A DNA stretch of 64,000 nt. Origin: Cyclobacteriaceae bacterium. Lineage in GTDB: Bacteria; Bacteroidota; Bacteroidia; Cytophagales; Cyclobacteriaceae. The first letter of the stretch is position 1; each line of letters starts with the position of its first letter. Positions 18,710 to 28,159 of the stretch are shown here, piece by piece. The translations under genes were made by a program, and so were the position numbers. The notes beneath the pieces are model-generated. The model was not told the origin of the DNA and searched no databases. It saw only the letters and a program-made list of their open reading frames with translations. The stretch spans positions 310,001 to 374,000 of the forward strand of contig CP075525.1 of the NCBI GenBank assembly GCA_025808415.1, given 5' to 3'.

Positions 18710-19409
18710 AGGAGTACTTTATTTGATACCCACCTCCATCGCAGATGAAACAACTGATCGGGTTATTCCTGATCAGGTTACTGAAACCATTAAGCCCCTC
18801 CGTTATTTCCTGGCGGAAGATATTCGCACGGCACGCAGGTATTTGAGTAGCCTGAAAATTTTCCCGGTTATTGAAGAGCTTCAGTTCAATGTACTTGATA
18901 AAAACACTCATGTAGCAACACTTCCGGGGTTACTTGCACCACTTATGCACGGCATCAATGTTGGGGTATTGTCTGAGTCAGGTTGCCCGGGAGTTGCCGA
19001 TCCGGGTTCATTGGCAGTTGCCTATGCACACCAACACAATATCCGTGTTGTTCCGTTGGTAGGGCCTTCATCTATCCTGCTGGCGTTAATGGCATCAGGC
19101 CTTAATGGTCAGCGATTTGCATTTCAAGGATATTTACCGGTTGATGGAACTGAGTGCCGTAGGGCCATCAAGGCTTTTGAGTTAGAGTCGCGAACTAAAA
19201 GCCAGACACAAATTTTTATTGAAACACCTTATCGGAACAATGCAGTTTTTGCAAACCTGTTGAAATCGTTGCAGGATGAAACCCGTTTATGTGTTGCAGT
19301 TGATATAACCGGAAAGGAGGAATCGATCAAAACCTTGCCGGTCAAAACATGGAAGAAGTTGGCGAATTCATGGCCCAAGTTGCCTGCGGTGTTCTTGTTC
19401 CTGGCCTGA
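18699..19409 (+). CDS. SAM-dependent methyltransferase, RsmI/tetrapyrrole-methylase family
   Basis: The protein has the TP-methylase fold: N-terminal YLIPTSIAD, the SESGCPGVADPGS loop (about 89-101) and VPLVGPSSILLALMASGLNGQRFAFQGYLP. These features are shared with RsmI, which methylates the ribose of C1402 in 16S rRNA. At 236 residues it is shorter than RsmI (about 280) and its N-terminal portion is reduced, a form common in Bacteroidota that may have a different target. It overlaps the preceding hydrolase by 11 bases. Confidence 0.85.
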   Translation: MPGKGVLYLIPTSIADETTDRVIPDQVTETIKPLRYFLAEDIRTARRYLSSLKIFPVIEELQFNVLDKNTHVATLPGLLAPLMHGINVGVLSESGCPGVADPGSLAVAYAHQHNIRVVPLVGPSSILLALMASGLNGQRFAFQGYLPVDGTECRRAIKAFELESRTKSQTQIFIETPYRNNAVFANLLKSLQDETRLCVAVDITGKEESIKTLPVKTWKKLANSWPKLPAVFLFLA

Positions 19410-19419
19410 AAATATCTTT

Positions 19420-19447
19420 TTGTTTTACCCCCATTAGTCTAAATTTG
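19420..19447 (+). promoter_or_regulatory. Consensus promoter of metK
   Basis: TTG (19420-19422), a 17-base spacer and TAAATTTG (19440-19447) form a textbook Bacteroidota promoter. The ATG lies 38 bases downstream. The leader is too short for a known SAM riboswitch. Confidence 0.65.
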
Positions 19448-19485
19448 CCGACTTAAACCAAGCATTAATCCTTAATTGATAACTT

Positions 19486-20742
19486 ATGCCGTATCTATTC
19501 ACCTCAGAGTCCGTGTCTGAGGGCCACCCCGACAAAGTAGCTGACCAGATTTCTGACGCACTCATTGATTACTTCTTAGCCTACGATCCTAATTCAAAAG
19601 TTGCTTGTGAGACGTTGGTAACCACAGGCCAGGTTGTGCTGGCAGGCGAAGTGAAATCCGAAGCTTACCTGGATGTTCAGGACATTGCCCGTGAAGTAAT
19701 CCGTAAAATTGGATACACCAAAAGTGAGTATATGTTTGAGGCCAATTCGTGCGGTATTCTTTCGGCTATTCACGAACAGTCTCCCGATATTAACCAGGGT
19801 GTCGAGCGGAAGAAGAAAGAAGAGCAAGGCGCGGGCGATCAAGGCATGATGTTCGGCTATGCAACTAACGAAACAGACAATTACATGCCGCTTCCTTTGG
19901 AGATTGCACATTCGTTACTTCGCGAATTGGCGGCTATCCGAAGGGAAGGAAAGCAAATGACGTATTTAAGGCCTGATTCAAAATCGCAGGTAACCATAGA
20001 ATATGACGACAACAATCAACCTGTCCGCATCGATGCTATTGTAGTTTCTACACAGCATGACGACTTTGACAAAGATGCACCGATGCTAAAGAAGATCAAA
20101 GAAGATGTGATCAACATACTGGTGCCACGCGTAATGAGAAAATTACCGAAACGTGTACATAAACTCTTCAACAGTGATATAAAGTACTTCATTAACCCTA
20201 CCGGAAAGTTTGTGATTGGCGGGCCCCATGGCGATACAGGATTAACCGGTAGAAAAATTATTGTAGATACTTATGGAGGAAAGGGAGCTCACGGTGGCGG
20301 GGCGTTCTCCGGAAAAGACCCTTCAAAGGTAGATCGTTCGGCAGCGTACGCCACGCGTCACATCGCTAAAAACCTGGTAGCTGCTGGCGTGTGCGATGAA
20401 GTGCTGGTTCAGGTTGCTTACGCTATTGGTGTGGCAAGGCCTGTTGGGTTATATGTAAATACTTATGGCACAGCCAAGGTTAACTTAAATGATGGTGAAA
20501 TTGCAAAGCGCATCGAAAAGATTTTTGATATGCGTCCTTATTTCATTGAGCAACGTTTCAAGCTTCGTTCACCTATATATGCAGAAACAGCAGCTTATGG
20601 CCACATGGGTCGCGAAACAAAGGTTGTTGAAAAAATTTTCAACAAAGGAAAGAAAAGTGAAAAGCGTGTGAAGGTTGAGTTATTCCCTTGGGAAAAACTA
20701 GATTACGTAGAGCAAGTACAGAAAGTTTTTAAGTTAAAATGA
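19486..20742 (+). CDS. metK: S-adenosylmethionine synthetase
   Basis: MetK makes S-adenosylmethionine from methionine and ATP. The N-terminal [19 protein letters not shown] motif, the [12 protein letters not shown] signature (about 117-128) and the glycine-rich [18 protein letters not shown] segment (about 272) are present. The 418-residue length agrees with the family. The gene has its own promoter and is followed directly by a strong hairpin terminator at 20742-20771. Confidence 0.98.
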   Translation: MPYLFTSESVSEGHPDKVADQISDALIDYFLAYDPNSKVACETLVTTGQVVLAGEVKSEAYLDVQDIAREVIRKIGYTKSEYMFEANSCGILSAIHEQSPDINQGVERKKKEEQGAGDQGMMFGYATNETDNYMPLPLEIAHSLLRELAAIRREGKQMTYLRPDSKSQVTIEYDDNNQPVRIDAIVVSTQHDDFDKDAPMLKKIKEDVINILVPRVMRKLPKRVHKLFNSDIKYFINPTGKFVIGGPHGDTGLTGRKIIVDTYGGKGAHGGGAFSGKDPSKVDRSAAYATRHIAKNLVAAGVCDEVLVQVAYAIGVARPVGLYVNTYGTAKVNLNDGEIAKRIEKIFDMRPYFIEQRFKLRSPIYAETAAYGHMGRETKVVEKIFNKGKKSEKRVKVELFPWEKLDYVEQVQKVFKLK

Positions 20743-20771
20743 AAAAGGGGCCGATAGGCCCCTTACTTTTA
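20742..20771 (+). terminator. Intrinsic terminator between metK and hpf (bidirectional)
   Basis: GGGGCC (20747-20752) pairs with GGCCCC (20757-20762) around a GATA loop, flanked by an A-run before and a T-rich stretch after. It fits both metK and the convergent hpf gene that ends at 20779. Confidence 0.8.
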
Positions 20772-20778
20772 GTATACA

Positions 20779-21081
20779 TTAGGCCCGACCGCCATTGATT
20801 TTAGTTTTGAATTTTTTTAACTGATTTTTTAAGGCCTCGGTTGCCTGGTCAGTTGCGGCTTCGAATGATCGTGCCTTTTCCGCGGCAAATAGTTGATTCC
20901 CCGGCAGATTGAGCTTGATTTCCACGGTTTTATTTTCGACACCTTCATTATTCAGCCTGAGGAAGACCTCACCATCCACCATTCGGTCAAAGAATGTTTC
21001 AAGTTTGTCGACTTTCTTTTGAATAAAATCGACAAGCTTACGGTCTGCATCAAAGTGGATGGATTGCACTTTCAGTTTCAT
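20779..21081 (-). CDS. hpf: Ribosome hibernation promoting factor (short HPF/RaiA)
   Basis: The 100-residue protein is the short form of the HPF/YfiA family, which binds the 30S decoding centre and silences or dimerises ribosomes in stationary phase. The N-terminal KVQSIHFDADRKLVDFIQKKV and the central VEIKLNLPGNQLFAAEKARSFE-type region (with FEAATDQATEALKNQLKK) are typical. The C-terminal dimerisation domain of long HPF is absent. It lies next to xerC/D and rpsU, a cluster often seen in Bacteroidota near tuf. Confidence 0.92.
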   Translation of the reverse strand: MKLKVQSIHFDADRKLVDFIQKKVDKLETFFDRMVDGEVFLRLNNEGVENKTVEIKLNLPGNQLFAAEKARSFEAATDQATEALKNQLKKFKTKINGGRA

Positions 21082-21162
21082 AAAAAATTAGTTTAAGGTT
21101 GAACATCAAATTCCGGTTTTCGCCGGCACAAAGCATGTAGTTATTTTTTCATAGGCAAAGGG

Positions 21163-22044
21163 TTAGGCTTTTGGATGGGCCTGATCGTAGGCCTTTTTTA
21201 TTTTTTCCATGGAATTGTGTGTATAAACTTGTGTGGCAGCCAGGCTACTATGGCCTAATAAATCTTTTACCGCATTTATTTCTGCTCCTTTATTGAGCAA
21301 ATGAGTAGCGTACGTGTGCCGGAGCACATGCGGACTTTTCTTTTCCGTTTGGGTGTTTTCATTCAGGTATCGTTTTACAATCCGGTACACCATCATCGGG
21401 TAACAAGGCTCACCTGTATCGGTTACAAAAACAAACCCATGATTTTTCAACGCCACCTCCCTATTTCGAATTTGATGATAACTTTCATAAGTAGATACGA
21501 TGCTTTTCGGGAAAGGGATTACCCTTTCCTTGTTTCTTTTTCCTAAAACCTTTATTGTGGTCTTGTGAATGTCCACCTGGGATTCCTTTAGCGTAATTAA
21601 TTCAGAAAGACGGATGCCTGTGGAATAGAACATTTCTAGTATAAGTTTGTCGCGCCAACCTTCCAATGTGTTTTCAAACGATACATTATCCAACAGGTTT
21701 ATGATCTCCGTTTCTTTCACAAAGGAGGGTAAACGCTTTTGAGTTTTCAGTACACGAATTTTGGTCATGGGATTTTTTTTAATGACCTCTTCCCGCGTAA
21801 GGAACTTATAAAATGTTTTTAGGCTGGCTATTTTTCGATTTACTGAGGCAGGTTTGATCCCACTATCGACCAATTGAATAATCCACGAGCGGACAACACC
21901 ATAGTCTGCGGTTTCAGGGGTATGATCATGAAATACCTCGTTAATAAACGATTGAAACTGATCAAGATCGTTTTGATAAGCTGTAAGCGTGTGCTTGCTT
22001 ACCCTTTTTTCAAACTGGAGGTATTTTAGAAAGGAATCGATCAT
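21163..22044 (-). CDS. Tyrosine recombinase XerC/XerD
   Basis: The protein resolves chromosome dimers at dif together with a partner recombinase. It has an N-terminal SAM-like core-binding domain (about 1-85) and a catalytic domain with all active residues: R145 (TGIRLSEL), K169, H239 and R242 (HVLRHTYATHLL), H265 and the tyrosine nucleophile Y274. The start at 22044 (MIDSFLKYLQ) fits relatives better than that at 22056. The 293-residue length and housekeeping neighbours argue for a Xer protein and not an integron or phage integrase; XerC versus XerD is not decided. Confidence 0.93.
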   Translation of the reverse strand: MIDSFLKYLQFEKRVSKHTLTAYQNDLDQFQSFINEVFHDHTPETADYGVVRSWIIQLVDSGIKPASVNRKIASLKTFYKFLTREEVIKKNPMTKIRVLKTQKRLPSFVKETEIINLLDNVSFENTLEGWRDKLILEMFYSTGIRLSELITLKESQVDIHKTTIKVLGKRNKERVIPFPKSIVSTYESYHQIRNREVALKNHGFVFVTDTGEPCYPMMVYRIVKRYLNENTQTEKKSPHVLRHTYATHLLNKGAEINAVKDLLGHSSLAATQVYTHNSMEKIKKAYDQAHPKA

Positions 22045-22080
22045 GCGGTACTGCACAAATCCATCGGTAATACCAAAGTA

Positions 22081-22120
22081 AAAAAATAATCCCCAAGGGT
22101 AAAGTCCCCTGGGGATTATT
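22081..22120 (-). terminator. Intrinsic terminator of rpsU
   Basis: The 11-base arms 22085-22095 and 22110-22120 (AATAATCCCCA and its complement) form a hairpin. On the minus strand it is followed by a run of six to seven T, so it terminates the rpsU transcript before xerC/D. Confidence 0.8.
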
Positions 22121-22163
22121 GATTATTTTATAAATAATAAGGGAATATCTCCTGAAAAGGCAA

Positions 22164-22358
22164 TTATGCGTTCTCCAAACCCTTCATGCGCTCACGGTAA
22201 GCAGCACGGATAATTTCGCTCCTGCGTCTTACAGAGGGTTTTTCGAATGCGGTGCGTGCACGTAATTCGCGAAGAACACCGGTTTTTTCGAATTTCTTCT
22301 TAAAACGCTTTAGCGCCTTGTCAATGGATTCGTTTTCTTTAATGTTGATTACAATCAT
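22164..22358 (-). CDS. rpsU: 30S ribosomal protein S21
   Basis: S21 is a small basic protein of the 30S platform near the anti-Shine-Dalgarno end of 16S rRNA. The 64-residue sequence starts MIVINIKENESIDKALKRF and has the typical KRFKKKFEKTGVLRELR and FEKPSVRRRSE segments. The start is set at 22358: the longer reading from 22409 begins with a TTG that is better explained as the -33 promoter element. The gene has its own promoter and terminator, so it is monocistronic. Confidence 0.96.
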   Translation of the reverse strand: MIVINIKENESIDKALKRFKKKFEKTGVLRELRARTAFEKPSVRRRSEIIRAAYRERMKGLENA

Positions 22359-22377
22359 CTCTTTCCGATTAGGGCTG

Positions 22378-22409
22378 CAAATATAACAATACAGCATCCA
22401 TTTTTGCAA
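22378..22409 (-). promoter_or_regulatory. Promoter of rpsU
   Basis: Minus strand: TTG (22409-22407), a 21-base spacer, TATATTTG (22385-22378). The ATG at 22358 follows a leader of about 15 bases. Confidence 0.6.
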
Positions 22410-22412
22410 AAA

Positions 22413-23582
22413 TCACTTTAACACCGCCCTGGAAATAACCAATTTCTGTATTTCCGAGGTACCCTCCCCGATCGTGCACAATTTGGCATCACGGTAGTAT
22501 TTTTCAGCCGGAAAATCCTTGGTATAGCCATATCCGCCAAATATTTGAACGCCTTCGTTCGCAATTTCAACCGCTATTTCTGAGGCATAAAGCTTTGCCA
22601 TGGCCGATTCTTTGTTGACGCTAAATCCTTTGTTTTTCAGGTCAGCCGCCCGATACGTGAGCAATTTCGCAGCTTCAATTTTGGTAGCCATGTCGGCCAA
22701 TTTGAAGGCAATGCCCTGAAACGAGGATATTGGCTTGTTGAATTGATGCCTTTCTTTCGAGTATTGAAGGGCAGCTTCAAAAGCTCCCTGTGCAATGCCC
22801 AGGCTTAGTGCCGCAATAGAAATGCGGCCACCATCTAAAACTTTCATGGCCTGGATGAAACCTTCTCCCACCTCTCCCAATAATTGTGATTTGTGTATGC
22901 GGCAATCAGAAAAAATAAGCTCGGCAGTTTCAGATGCCCGCATTCCCAGCTTATTTTCCTTTTTTCCAGAGGTAAAACCCGGGGTTCCTTTTTCAATAAC
23001 AAAGGCAGTCATGCCATGTGAATCACCAACCTCACCGGTACGAACAATTACAACAGCAACATCACCGGATTTTCCGTGTGTTATAAAATTTTTTGCTCCG
23101 TTAAGCACATAGTAATCGCCATCGGCCACGGCAACGGTGCGCATGTTCCCGGCATCTGATCCGGTGTTGGGCTCGGTTAGCCCCCACGCCCCTATCCACT
23201 CGGCAGTTGCCAGTTTGGGTAGATACTTTTGTTTTTGTTCTTCACTACCAAATTGCAGGATGTGGTTTGTACACAACGAATTGTGGGCAGCCATAGACAA
23301 ACCTATGGAACCGTCTATTTTAGCCAACTCCGATATGGCCGTAACATATTCGAGGTATCCGAAACCGGCACCACCATAGGCTTCAGGTACGAGTACACCC
23401 ATTAACCCAAGCTCACCCATTTTCTTAAACATTTTTATCGGGAATTCTTGGGACTCATCCCACTCCATCATAAAAGGTCTGATTTCACGATCGCCAAAAT
23501 CACGCACCATTTGGGCGATCATTCGTTGGTTTTCGCTTTCCTCAAAGGAGATAATATCAGATGATTCAAGTAATGTGCTCAT
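22413..23582 (-). CDS. Acyl-CoA dehydrogenase
   Basis: This FAD enzyme carries out the first oxidation of fatty acyl-CoA or branched-chain acyl-CoA breakdown. The 389-residue length, the [16 protein letters not shown] flavin loop (about 134-149), the [17 protein letters not shown] region and the C-terminal [23 protein letters not shown] and [15 protein letters not shown] motifs are typical of short/medium-chain members. Chain-length preference cannot be told. It stands alone; electron-transfer flavoprotein genes are not in the window. Confidence 0.94.
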   Translation of the reverse strand: MSTLLESSDIISFEESENQRMIAQMVRDFGDREIRPFMMEWDESQEFPIKMFKKMGELGLMGVLVPEAYGGAGFGYLEYVTAISELAKIDGSIGLSMAAHNSLCTNHILQFGSEEQKQKYLPKLATAEWIGAWGLTEPNTGSDAGNMRTVAVADGDYYVLNGAKNFITHGKSGDVAVVIVRTGEVGDSHGMTAFVIEKGTPGFTSGKKENKLGMRASETAELIFSDCRIHKSQLLGEVGEGFIQAMKVLDGGRISIAALSLGIAQGAFEAALQYSKERHQFNKPISSFQGIAFKLADMATKIEAAKLLTYRAADLKNKGFSVNKESAMAKLYASEIAVEIANEGVQIFGGYGYTKDFPAEKYYRDAKLCTIGEGTSEIQKLVISRAVLK

Positions 23583-23700
23583 AATTTCGATTCAATTTTT
23601 TTAGGGTTACGAAGGTAGAGCATTTAACGCAATAGCCAAACGAATGTTAGTTTGTTTAGGTTAAATCTTTATTACTGCCTGTTTTAGAAGGCAAAACAGT

Positions 23701-23708
23701 TATTTTTG
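23701..23708 (+). promoter_or_regulatory. -7 box TATTTTTG upstream of ugd
   Basis: TATTTTTG lies 20 bases before the ATG at 23729 and probably starts the ugd-rfbB-rfbA transcript. The upstream TTG element is not clear at the normal distance. Confidence 0.4.
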
Positions 23709-23728
23709 GGGTCTTTTTGTAGACCCAT

Positions 23729-25042
23729 ATGAAGATAACAGTAGTAGGAACAGGTTATGTTGGATTAGTAAGCGGCACCTGCTTTGCCGAAACAGGTAAT
23801 ACCGTAACCTGTGTTGATATTGATAGCGAGAAAGTTAAGAAGCTAAAAGGTGGTAAACTCACCATTTTTGAACCAGGCCTCGAGATCATTTTTGAACGGA
23901 ATCTAAAGGAGGGCAGGTTATTTTTCACAACTGATTTACGTGAAGGTATCCAGGACGCGCAGGTAATCATGCTAGCATTACCCACCCCACCAGGAGCTGA
24001 CGGTGCGGCCGACCTGCAGTATGTATTAAAAGTGGCAGGTCAACTTGGGCCTATGCTTGAAAAATACACGGTAATTGTAAATAAAAGTACAGTGCCTGTG
24101 GGTACGGCTGAAAAGGTTAGGGCTAAAGTAGCAGAAGGTGCCAACGTTGAATTTGATGTTGTTTCCAATCCGGAATTTTTGCGCGAAGGATTGGCCGTTG
24201 AAGATTTTATGAAACCCGAACGGGTGGTTATTGGAACACGTTCCCCCCGGGCACAGAAAATAATGGAGACCCTTTATGCACCGTTTGTGATGCAGGGCAA
24301 TCCCGTAATTGTTATGGACGAGCCATCCGCAGAGCTTACAAAATATGCTGCCAATGCATTCCTGGCTACTAAGATTACGTTCATGAACGAGATCGCAAAC
24401 CTGTGCGAGCGCCTGGGTGCAGATGTTGACCTTGTGCGTAAGGGCATGGGCACCGACAGCCGCATTGGCAAAAGGTTTTTATTTGCCGGCATTGGTTATG
24501 GAGGCAGTTGTTTTCCGAAAGATGTGCAGGCGCTTTCACAATCTGCGCAACAAGTGAAGTACGATTTCAAAATCCTTGATGCTGTGATGAATGTTAATGA
24601 GCATCAAAAAACAAAAATGATTGCCCGCATGAAGGAACATTTTAAAGATGGATTGAGGGGAAAGAAAATTGCAGTATGGGGCTTATCGTTTAAGCCACAA
24701 ACCGATGACATACGGGAAGCACCGGCATTGTTGAACATTCAAGAATTGTTAGCGCTTGGGGCAACGGTGCACGTGCACGACCCTGAAGCTATGGAAAATG
24801 TGAAAAAGCAGTTGGGTGACAAAGTTACCTACCATACCAATTCCTATGATGCACTTGAAAATGCCGATGCGTTATTGATTGCCACGGAGTGGCCCGAGTA
24901 CCGTACACCGGATTACGATAAGATGGCAACGCTTATGAATTCAAAAGCCATTTTTGACGGGCGGAACATCTATGATCTTTCAAATATTCGTGAACTTGGG
25001 TTCACTTACTATAGTATTGGTCGTGAAATCATAAAAAACTAA
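23729..25042 (+). CDS. ugd: UDP-glucose 6-dehydrogenase
   Basis: The enzyme oxidises UDP-glucose twice to UDP-glucuronate, a precursor for capsule or other surface polysaccharides. The N-terminal NAD-binding motif VVGTGYVGLVSG, the central NKSTVPVGTAEKV and the catalytic cysteine C261 in GYGGSCFPKD are seen, with 437 residues as expected. It is followed after four bases by rfbB and then rfbA. This group likely feeds a sugar polymer pathway whose glycosyltransferases are elsewhere. Confidence 0.95.
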   Translation: MKITVVGTGYVGLVSGTCFAETGNTVTCVDIDSEKVKKLKGGKLTIFEPGLEIIFERNLKEGRLFFTTDLREGIQDAQVIMLALPTPPGADGAADLQYVLKVAGQLGPMLEKYTVIVNKSTVPVGTAEKVRAKVAEGANVEFDVVSNPEFLREGLAVEDFMKPERVVIGTRSPRAQKIMETLYAPFVMQGNPVIVMDEPSAELTKYAANAFLATKITFMNEIANLCERLGADVDLVRKGMGTDSRIGKRFLFAGIGYGGSCFPKDVQALSQSAQQVKYDFKILDAVMNVNEHQKTKMIARMKEHFKDGLRGKKIAVWGLSFKPQTDDIREAPALLNIQELLALGATVHVHDPEAMENVKKQLGDKVTYHTNSYDALENADALLIATEWPEYRTPDYDKMATLMNSKAIFDGRNIYDLSNIRELGFTYYSIGREIIKN

Positions 25043-25046
25043 GAAA

Positions 25047-26105
25047 TTGGCAAACAAGAAAAATATTCTGATTACCGGTGGTGCCGGATTTATCGGATCG
25101 CATGTGGTGCGGTTATTTGTACGCAAATACCCCCAATACCACATCCTTAACCTGGATAGTTTGACCTATGCCGGTAATCTGGAGAACTTAAGGGATGTGG
25201 AAAATGAACCCAATTACACCTTTATAAAGGGCAATATTTTGGACATCGAACTGCTGAACCGGATTTTTTCAGAAAACACAGTTCAGGGGGTAATTCACCT
25301 GGCAGCTGAGTCGCATGTTGATCGCTCCATACACAACCCGGATGAATTTGCCATGACCAATATTATTGGCACCATTCGTTTGCTTAAAGCTGCCCATACG
25401 GCATGGCAAGGGAAGATGAACGGAAAAATGTTTTACCACATCTCCACCGATGAAGTATACGGATCTATTGATGAAGGATATTTCACCGAAGAAACTCCAA
25501 TCGATCCCCGCTCTCCTTATTCAGCATCAAAAGCAAGCAGTGATCACTTTGTGCAAGCATTTGGCAACAGCTATGGCTTACCAACCCTTATTAGTCGCTG
25601 TTCAAATAACTACGGTCCATATCAGTTTCCTGAAAAGTTGATCCCGCTAATGATTAATAATATGGTGAACGGTAAGCCGCTGCCGGTTTACGGTAAAGGT
25701 GAGAATATACGGGATTGGCTTTACGTGGAAGATCATGCAAGCGCCATTGATGCTATTTTTCATCATGGTAAATCCGGTGAAGTTTATAACATAGGCGGCA
25801 ACAATGAGTGGAAGAATATTGATCTTGTGAAATTACTATGCAGTATCGTTGATCAGAAACTAGGACGTGAAGATGGCGCTGCATTAAAATTGATTACGTA
25901 TGTCACCGACCGACCTGGACATGATTTGCGTTATGCCATTGATGCCTCTAAAGTTATAAGCGAAACAGGTTGGCGCCCTGAAACAGATTTTGCACAAGGG
26001 TTGGAGAAAACCGTGGACTGGTACCTGGCCAACAAGGATTGGCTAAGCCATGTAACTTCAGGAGAATACCTGAAGTATTACGATAAAATGTATATAAATC
26101 GCTGA
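25047..26105 (+). CDS. rfbB: dTDP-glucose 4,6-dehydratase
   Basis: RfbB/RmlB turns dTDP-glucose into dTDP-4-keto-6-deoxyglucose, the branch point for rhamnose and other deoxysugars. It has the Rossmann motif GGAGFIGSH near the N-terminus, the STDEVYGS segment and the catalytic YxxxK (Y158, K162). The start is a TTG four bases after the ugd stop; there is no ATG in the first 50 codons that keeps the Rossmann motif. The 352-residue length is normal. Confidence 0.95.
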   Translation: MANKKNILITGGAGFIGSHVVRLFVRKYPQYHILNLDSLTYAGNLENLRDVENEPNYTFIKGNILDIELLNRIFSENTVQGVIHLAAESHVDRSIHNPDEFAMTNIIGTIRLLKAAHTAWQGKMNGKMFYHISTDEVYGSIDEGYFTEETPIDPRSPYSASKASSDHFVQAFGNSYGLPTLISRCSNNYGPYQFPEKLIPLMINNMVNGKPLPVYGKGENIRDWLYVEDHASAIDAIFHHGKSGEVYNIGGNNEWKNIDLVKLLCSIVDQKLGREDGAALKLITYVTDRPGHDLRYAIDASKVISETGWRPETDFAQGLEKTVDWYLANKDWLSHVTSGEYLKYYDKMYINR

Positions 26106-26123
26106 TAATCAATTATATAACTT

Positions 26124-26981
26124 ATGAAAGGCATCATATTGGCAGGTGGATCTGGCACCCGTTTACACCCCCTTACATTGGCGGTGAGCAAGCAGCTTAT
26201 GCCGTTGTATGATAAGCCCATGATTTACTATCCGCTTTCGGTTTTAATGATGGCGGGCATTCGCGAAATCCTGATCATCTCCACACCACACGATTTGCCC
26301 ATGTTTAAAAAACTGTTGGGAGATGGCAAACAATTTGGCTGTTCATTTTCATATGCCGAACAGCCGCGGCCGGAAGGACTGGCCCAGGCATTCATTATTG
26401 GTGAAGCGTTTATTGGTGCAGATAGTGTTGCCTTGATTTTAGGCGACAACATATTTTACGGAAGTGGCTTTGCAAAATTGGTACAATCCTGTGTTGATCC
26501 ATCCGGGGGTATTGTATTTGCGTACCACGTGAATGATCCTGAACGGTATGGAGTGGTTGAATTTGATGACCAAATGAATGCCATTACGATTGAAGAAAAA
26601 CCGTCAAAGCCTAAATCAAATTATGCCGTACCGGGTTTATATTTTTATGATAATGAGGTGGTTCGAATTGCAAAAAACATTAAGCCAAGCCCGCGGGGTG
26701 AATTGGAAATTACCGATGTAAACAACACCTACCTGAAGCAAGGCAAACTTAAAGTAGCCGTGATGAACCGCGGAACGGCCTGGTTAGACACAGGCACTTT
26801 TGATTCGTTGATGCAGGCGTCAACTTTTGTACAAGTTATTGAGCAGCGCCAGGGATTAAAAGTAGGTTGCATCGAAGAAGTTGCCTACCGTATGAAATTC
26901 ATTGACCGCGATCAGTTGCTGGCACTGGCCAAGCCTCTTGAAAAGAGTGGGTATGGGGAGTACCTGAAGCGACTGGTTTAA
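26124..26981 (+). CDS. rfbA: Glucose-1-phosphate thymidylyltransferase
   Basis: RfbA/RmlA joins glucose 1-phosphate to dTTP to give dTDP-glucose, the substrate of RfbB next door. The nucleotide-binding motif [11 protein letters not shown] (8-18), [17 protein letters not shown] and LGDNIFYG are present and the length is 285 residues. The genes for the last two rhamnose steps (rfbC, rfbD) are not here, so the end product could be rhamnose, made with genes elsewhere, or another deoxysugar. It ends two bases from the convergent M28 peptidase gene. Confidence 0.96.
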   Translation: MKGIILAGGSGTRLHPLTLAVSKQLMPLYDKPMIYYPLSVLMMAGIREILIISTPHDLPMFKKLLGDGKQFGCSFSYAEQPRPEGLAQAFIIGEAFIGADSVALILGDNIFYGSGFAKLVQSCVDPSGGIVFAYHVNDPERYGVVEFDDQMNAITIEEKPSKPKSNYAVPGLYFYDNEVVRIAKNIKPSPRGELEITDVNNTYLKQGKLKVAVMNRGTAWLDTGTFDSLMQASTFVQVIEQRQGLKVGCIEEVAYRMKFIDRDQLLALAKPLEKSGYGEYLKRLV

Positions 26982-26983
26982 CA

Positions 26984-28006
26984 CTATTCGTTATAAATAA
27001 CCTGGAGCAACGTTCTTCCAACAGCTTCAAGGGTTTCTTTGCTAATATTTTCCATACTGTCTTTTCGACTATGGTGAAAATCACCAAAGTAGCCTTCGCT
27101 ACCATCGTAATGAACGATGTTAATGGTGGGGATTTTTGCATAGGTATTTACAAACAGGTGATCATCCATTATTGCCCCTTCCTTCTTGTTTAGGAAAAGA
27201 TGACCATACCCTAAACGGCTGGCAGTATTCCAGACTTTATCGACAATACCCGGGGCATACTCCATCGATACACCCTCGCGAACAAATTGTGCGTACTTCC
27301 CACCTACCATGTCAAGTAAAATACCATAGTAAGCCGAGTAGTTTGGCGTGTGTTTATTTTTCGACCAGTACTGTGAACCCAGGCACCACCATGAATCCAG
27401 CTTTTTGGGGAGTTTAAAGTCGCTGTTGTTGCCATAGAGGCTTTCAGCGGTTGACGTATCAAACCCCCAGTCTTCACCATCAAAAAGAATAATGTCCACA
27501 CCTACCTCCGGCAAATTGTTCTCATGAAATACGCGGGCTATTTCAAGCAACACCCCAACGCCACTGGCACCGTCATTGGCACCATCGAAAAGTGCCCTTG
27601 GGTTTTGCGGATCTTTATCGGCAAATGGGCGGGTATCCCAATGGGCTGCCAATAGTATTCGCTTGGTTTTATCCGGATTAAAGGCGGCTATGATGTTTCG
27701 CAAAAAAATCTTTTGATTATCGTAAGTCATGGCTTCAAAATCCTGAATATTTACCTGGGCACCGTAGGCACTGAACTGTTTTACGAAATAATCGGCCGCA
27801 TTTTTATGGGCAGCGGTATTGGGTATGCGTGGGCCAAAATCAACTTGCTTCTTTACAAAATCGTAGGCAGAATCTGGATTAAACACCGGCACAACGACCA
27901 TTTTGGCAGGCCTTTCCGTTTGTTGTTCAACCTGTTTCCCTGGGTTGCCAGAACAAGAATAAAGGAGCGCAAGGGCAAGTATTAAAAGATGATCAGATGT
28001 TCGCAT
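26984..28006 (-). CDS. M28-family zinc peptidase lipoprotein (glutaminyl cyclase-like)
   Basis: A signal sequence with lipobox LLYSC (cysteine about residue 18) predicts a lipoprotein. The metal-ligand segments of M28 are in order: AAHWDTRPFAD, DGANDGASGVGVLLEIAR, ILFDGEDWG and, near the C-terminus, INIVHYDGSEGYFGDFHH. The order and spacing resemble bacterial glutaminyl-peptide cyclotransferase-like aminopeptidases. It may act on N-terminal glutamine or on peptides at the envelope. Length is 340 residues. It is convergent with rfbA and divergent from the rimP operon. Confidence 0.88.
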   Translation of the reverse strand: MRTSDHLLILALALLYSCSGNPGKQVEQQTERPAKMVVVPVFNPDSAYDFVKKQVDFGPRIPNTAAHKNAADYFVKQFSAYGAQVNIQDFEAMTYDNQKIFLRNIIAAFNPDKTKRILLAAHWDTRPFADKDPQNPRALFDGANDGASGVGVLLEIARVFHENNLPEVGVDIILFDGEDWGFDTSTAESLYGNNSDFKLPKKLDSWWCLGSQYWSKNKHTPNYSAYYGILLDMVGGKYAQFVREGVSMEYAPGIVDKVWNTASRLGYGHLFLNKKEGAIMDDHLFVNTYAKIPTINIVHYDGSEGYFGDFHHSRKDSMENISKETLEAVGRTLLQVIYNE

Positions 28007-28073
28007 AAGTGTTCAAAGTAAGACAAAATTCAGGGTTCAGAAATTCCCAACTTTGGGCATTGAAATTCATTAT

Positions 28074-28104
28074 TTGGCGATCAAGGATAAATCCTATACA
28101 TTTG
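28074..28104 (+). promoter_or_regulatory. Promoter of the rimP-nusA-infB operon
   Basis: TTG (28074-28076), a 20-base spacer, TACATTTG (28097-28104). Transcription should begin near 28110, leaving a leader of about 55 bases that contains the hairpin at 28128-28159. Confidence 0.6.
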
Positions 28105-28127
28105 CATCGAAATATGATCAACTAGAC

Positions 28128-28159
28128 GAGGGGACACAAAAGTCCCCTCTTTGTTTTAT
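28128..28159 (+). terminator. Terminator-like hairpin in the rimP leader (candidate attenuator)
   Basis: GAGGGGAC (28128-28135) and GTCCCCTC (28142-28149) pair perfectly around ACAAAA, followed by TTTGTTTTAT. This has the form of an intrinsic terminator, but it sits between the operon promoter and the rimP start at 28167. No gene on the same strand ends just upstream, so it is not an ordinary 3' terminator. NusA, made by this operon, acts on hairpin-dependent pausing and termination, so feedback attenuation is an attractive idea. Confidence 0.6.

Noticed and set aside
19448-19485. SAM riboswitch before metK
   Set aside because: The distance from the promoter to the ATG is only about 38 bases and has no fitting helix set.
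21163-22044. XerC/D-like gene as integrase of a mobile element
   Set aside because: The adjacent hpf and rpsU genes and absence of cargo or attachment repeats fit a housekeeping Xer recombinase.
22359-22409. N-terminal extension of S21 starting with TTG
   Set aside because: The TTG is the -33 element and the extra 17 residues are not part of S21.
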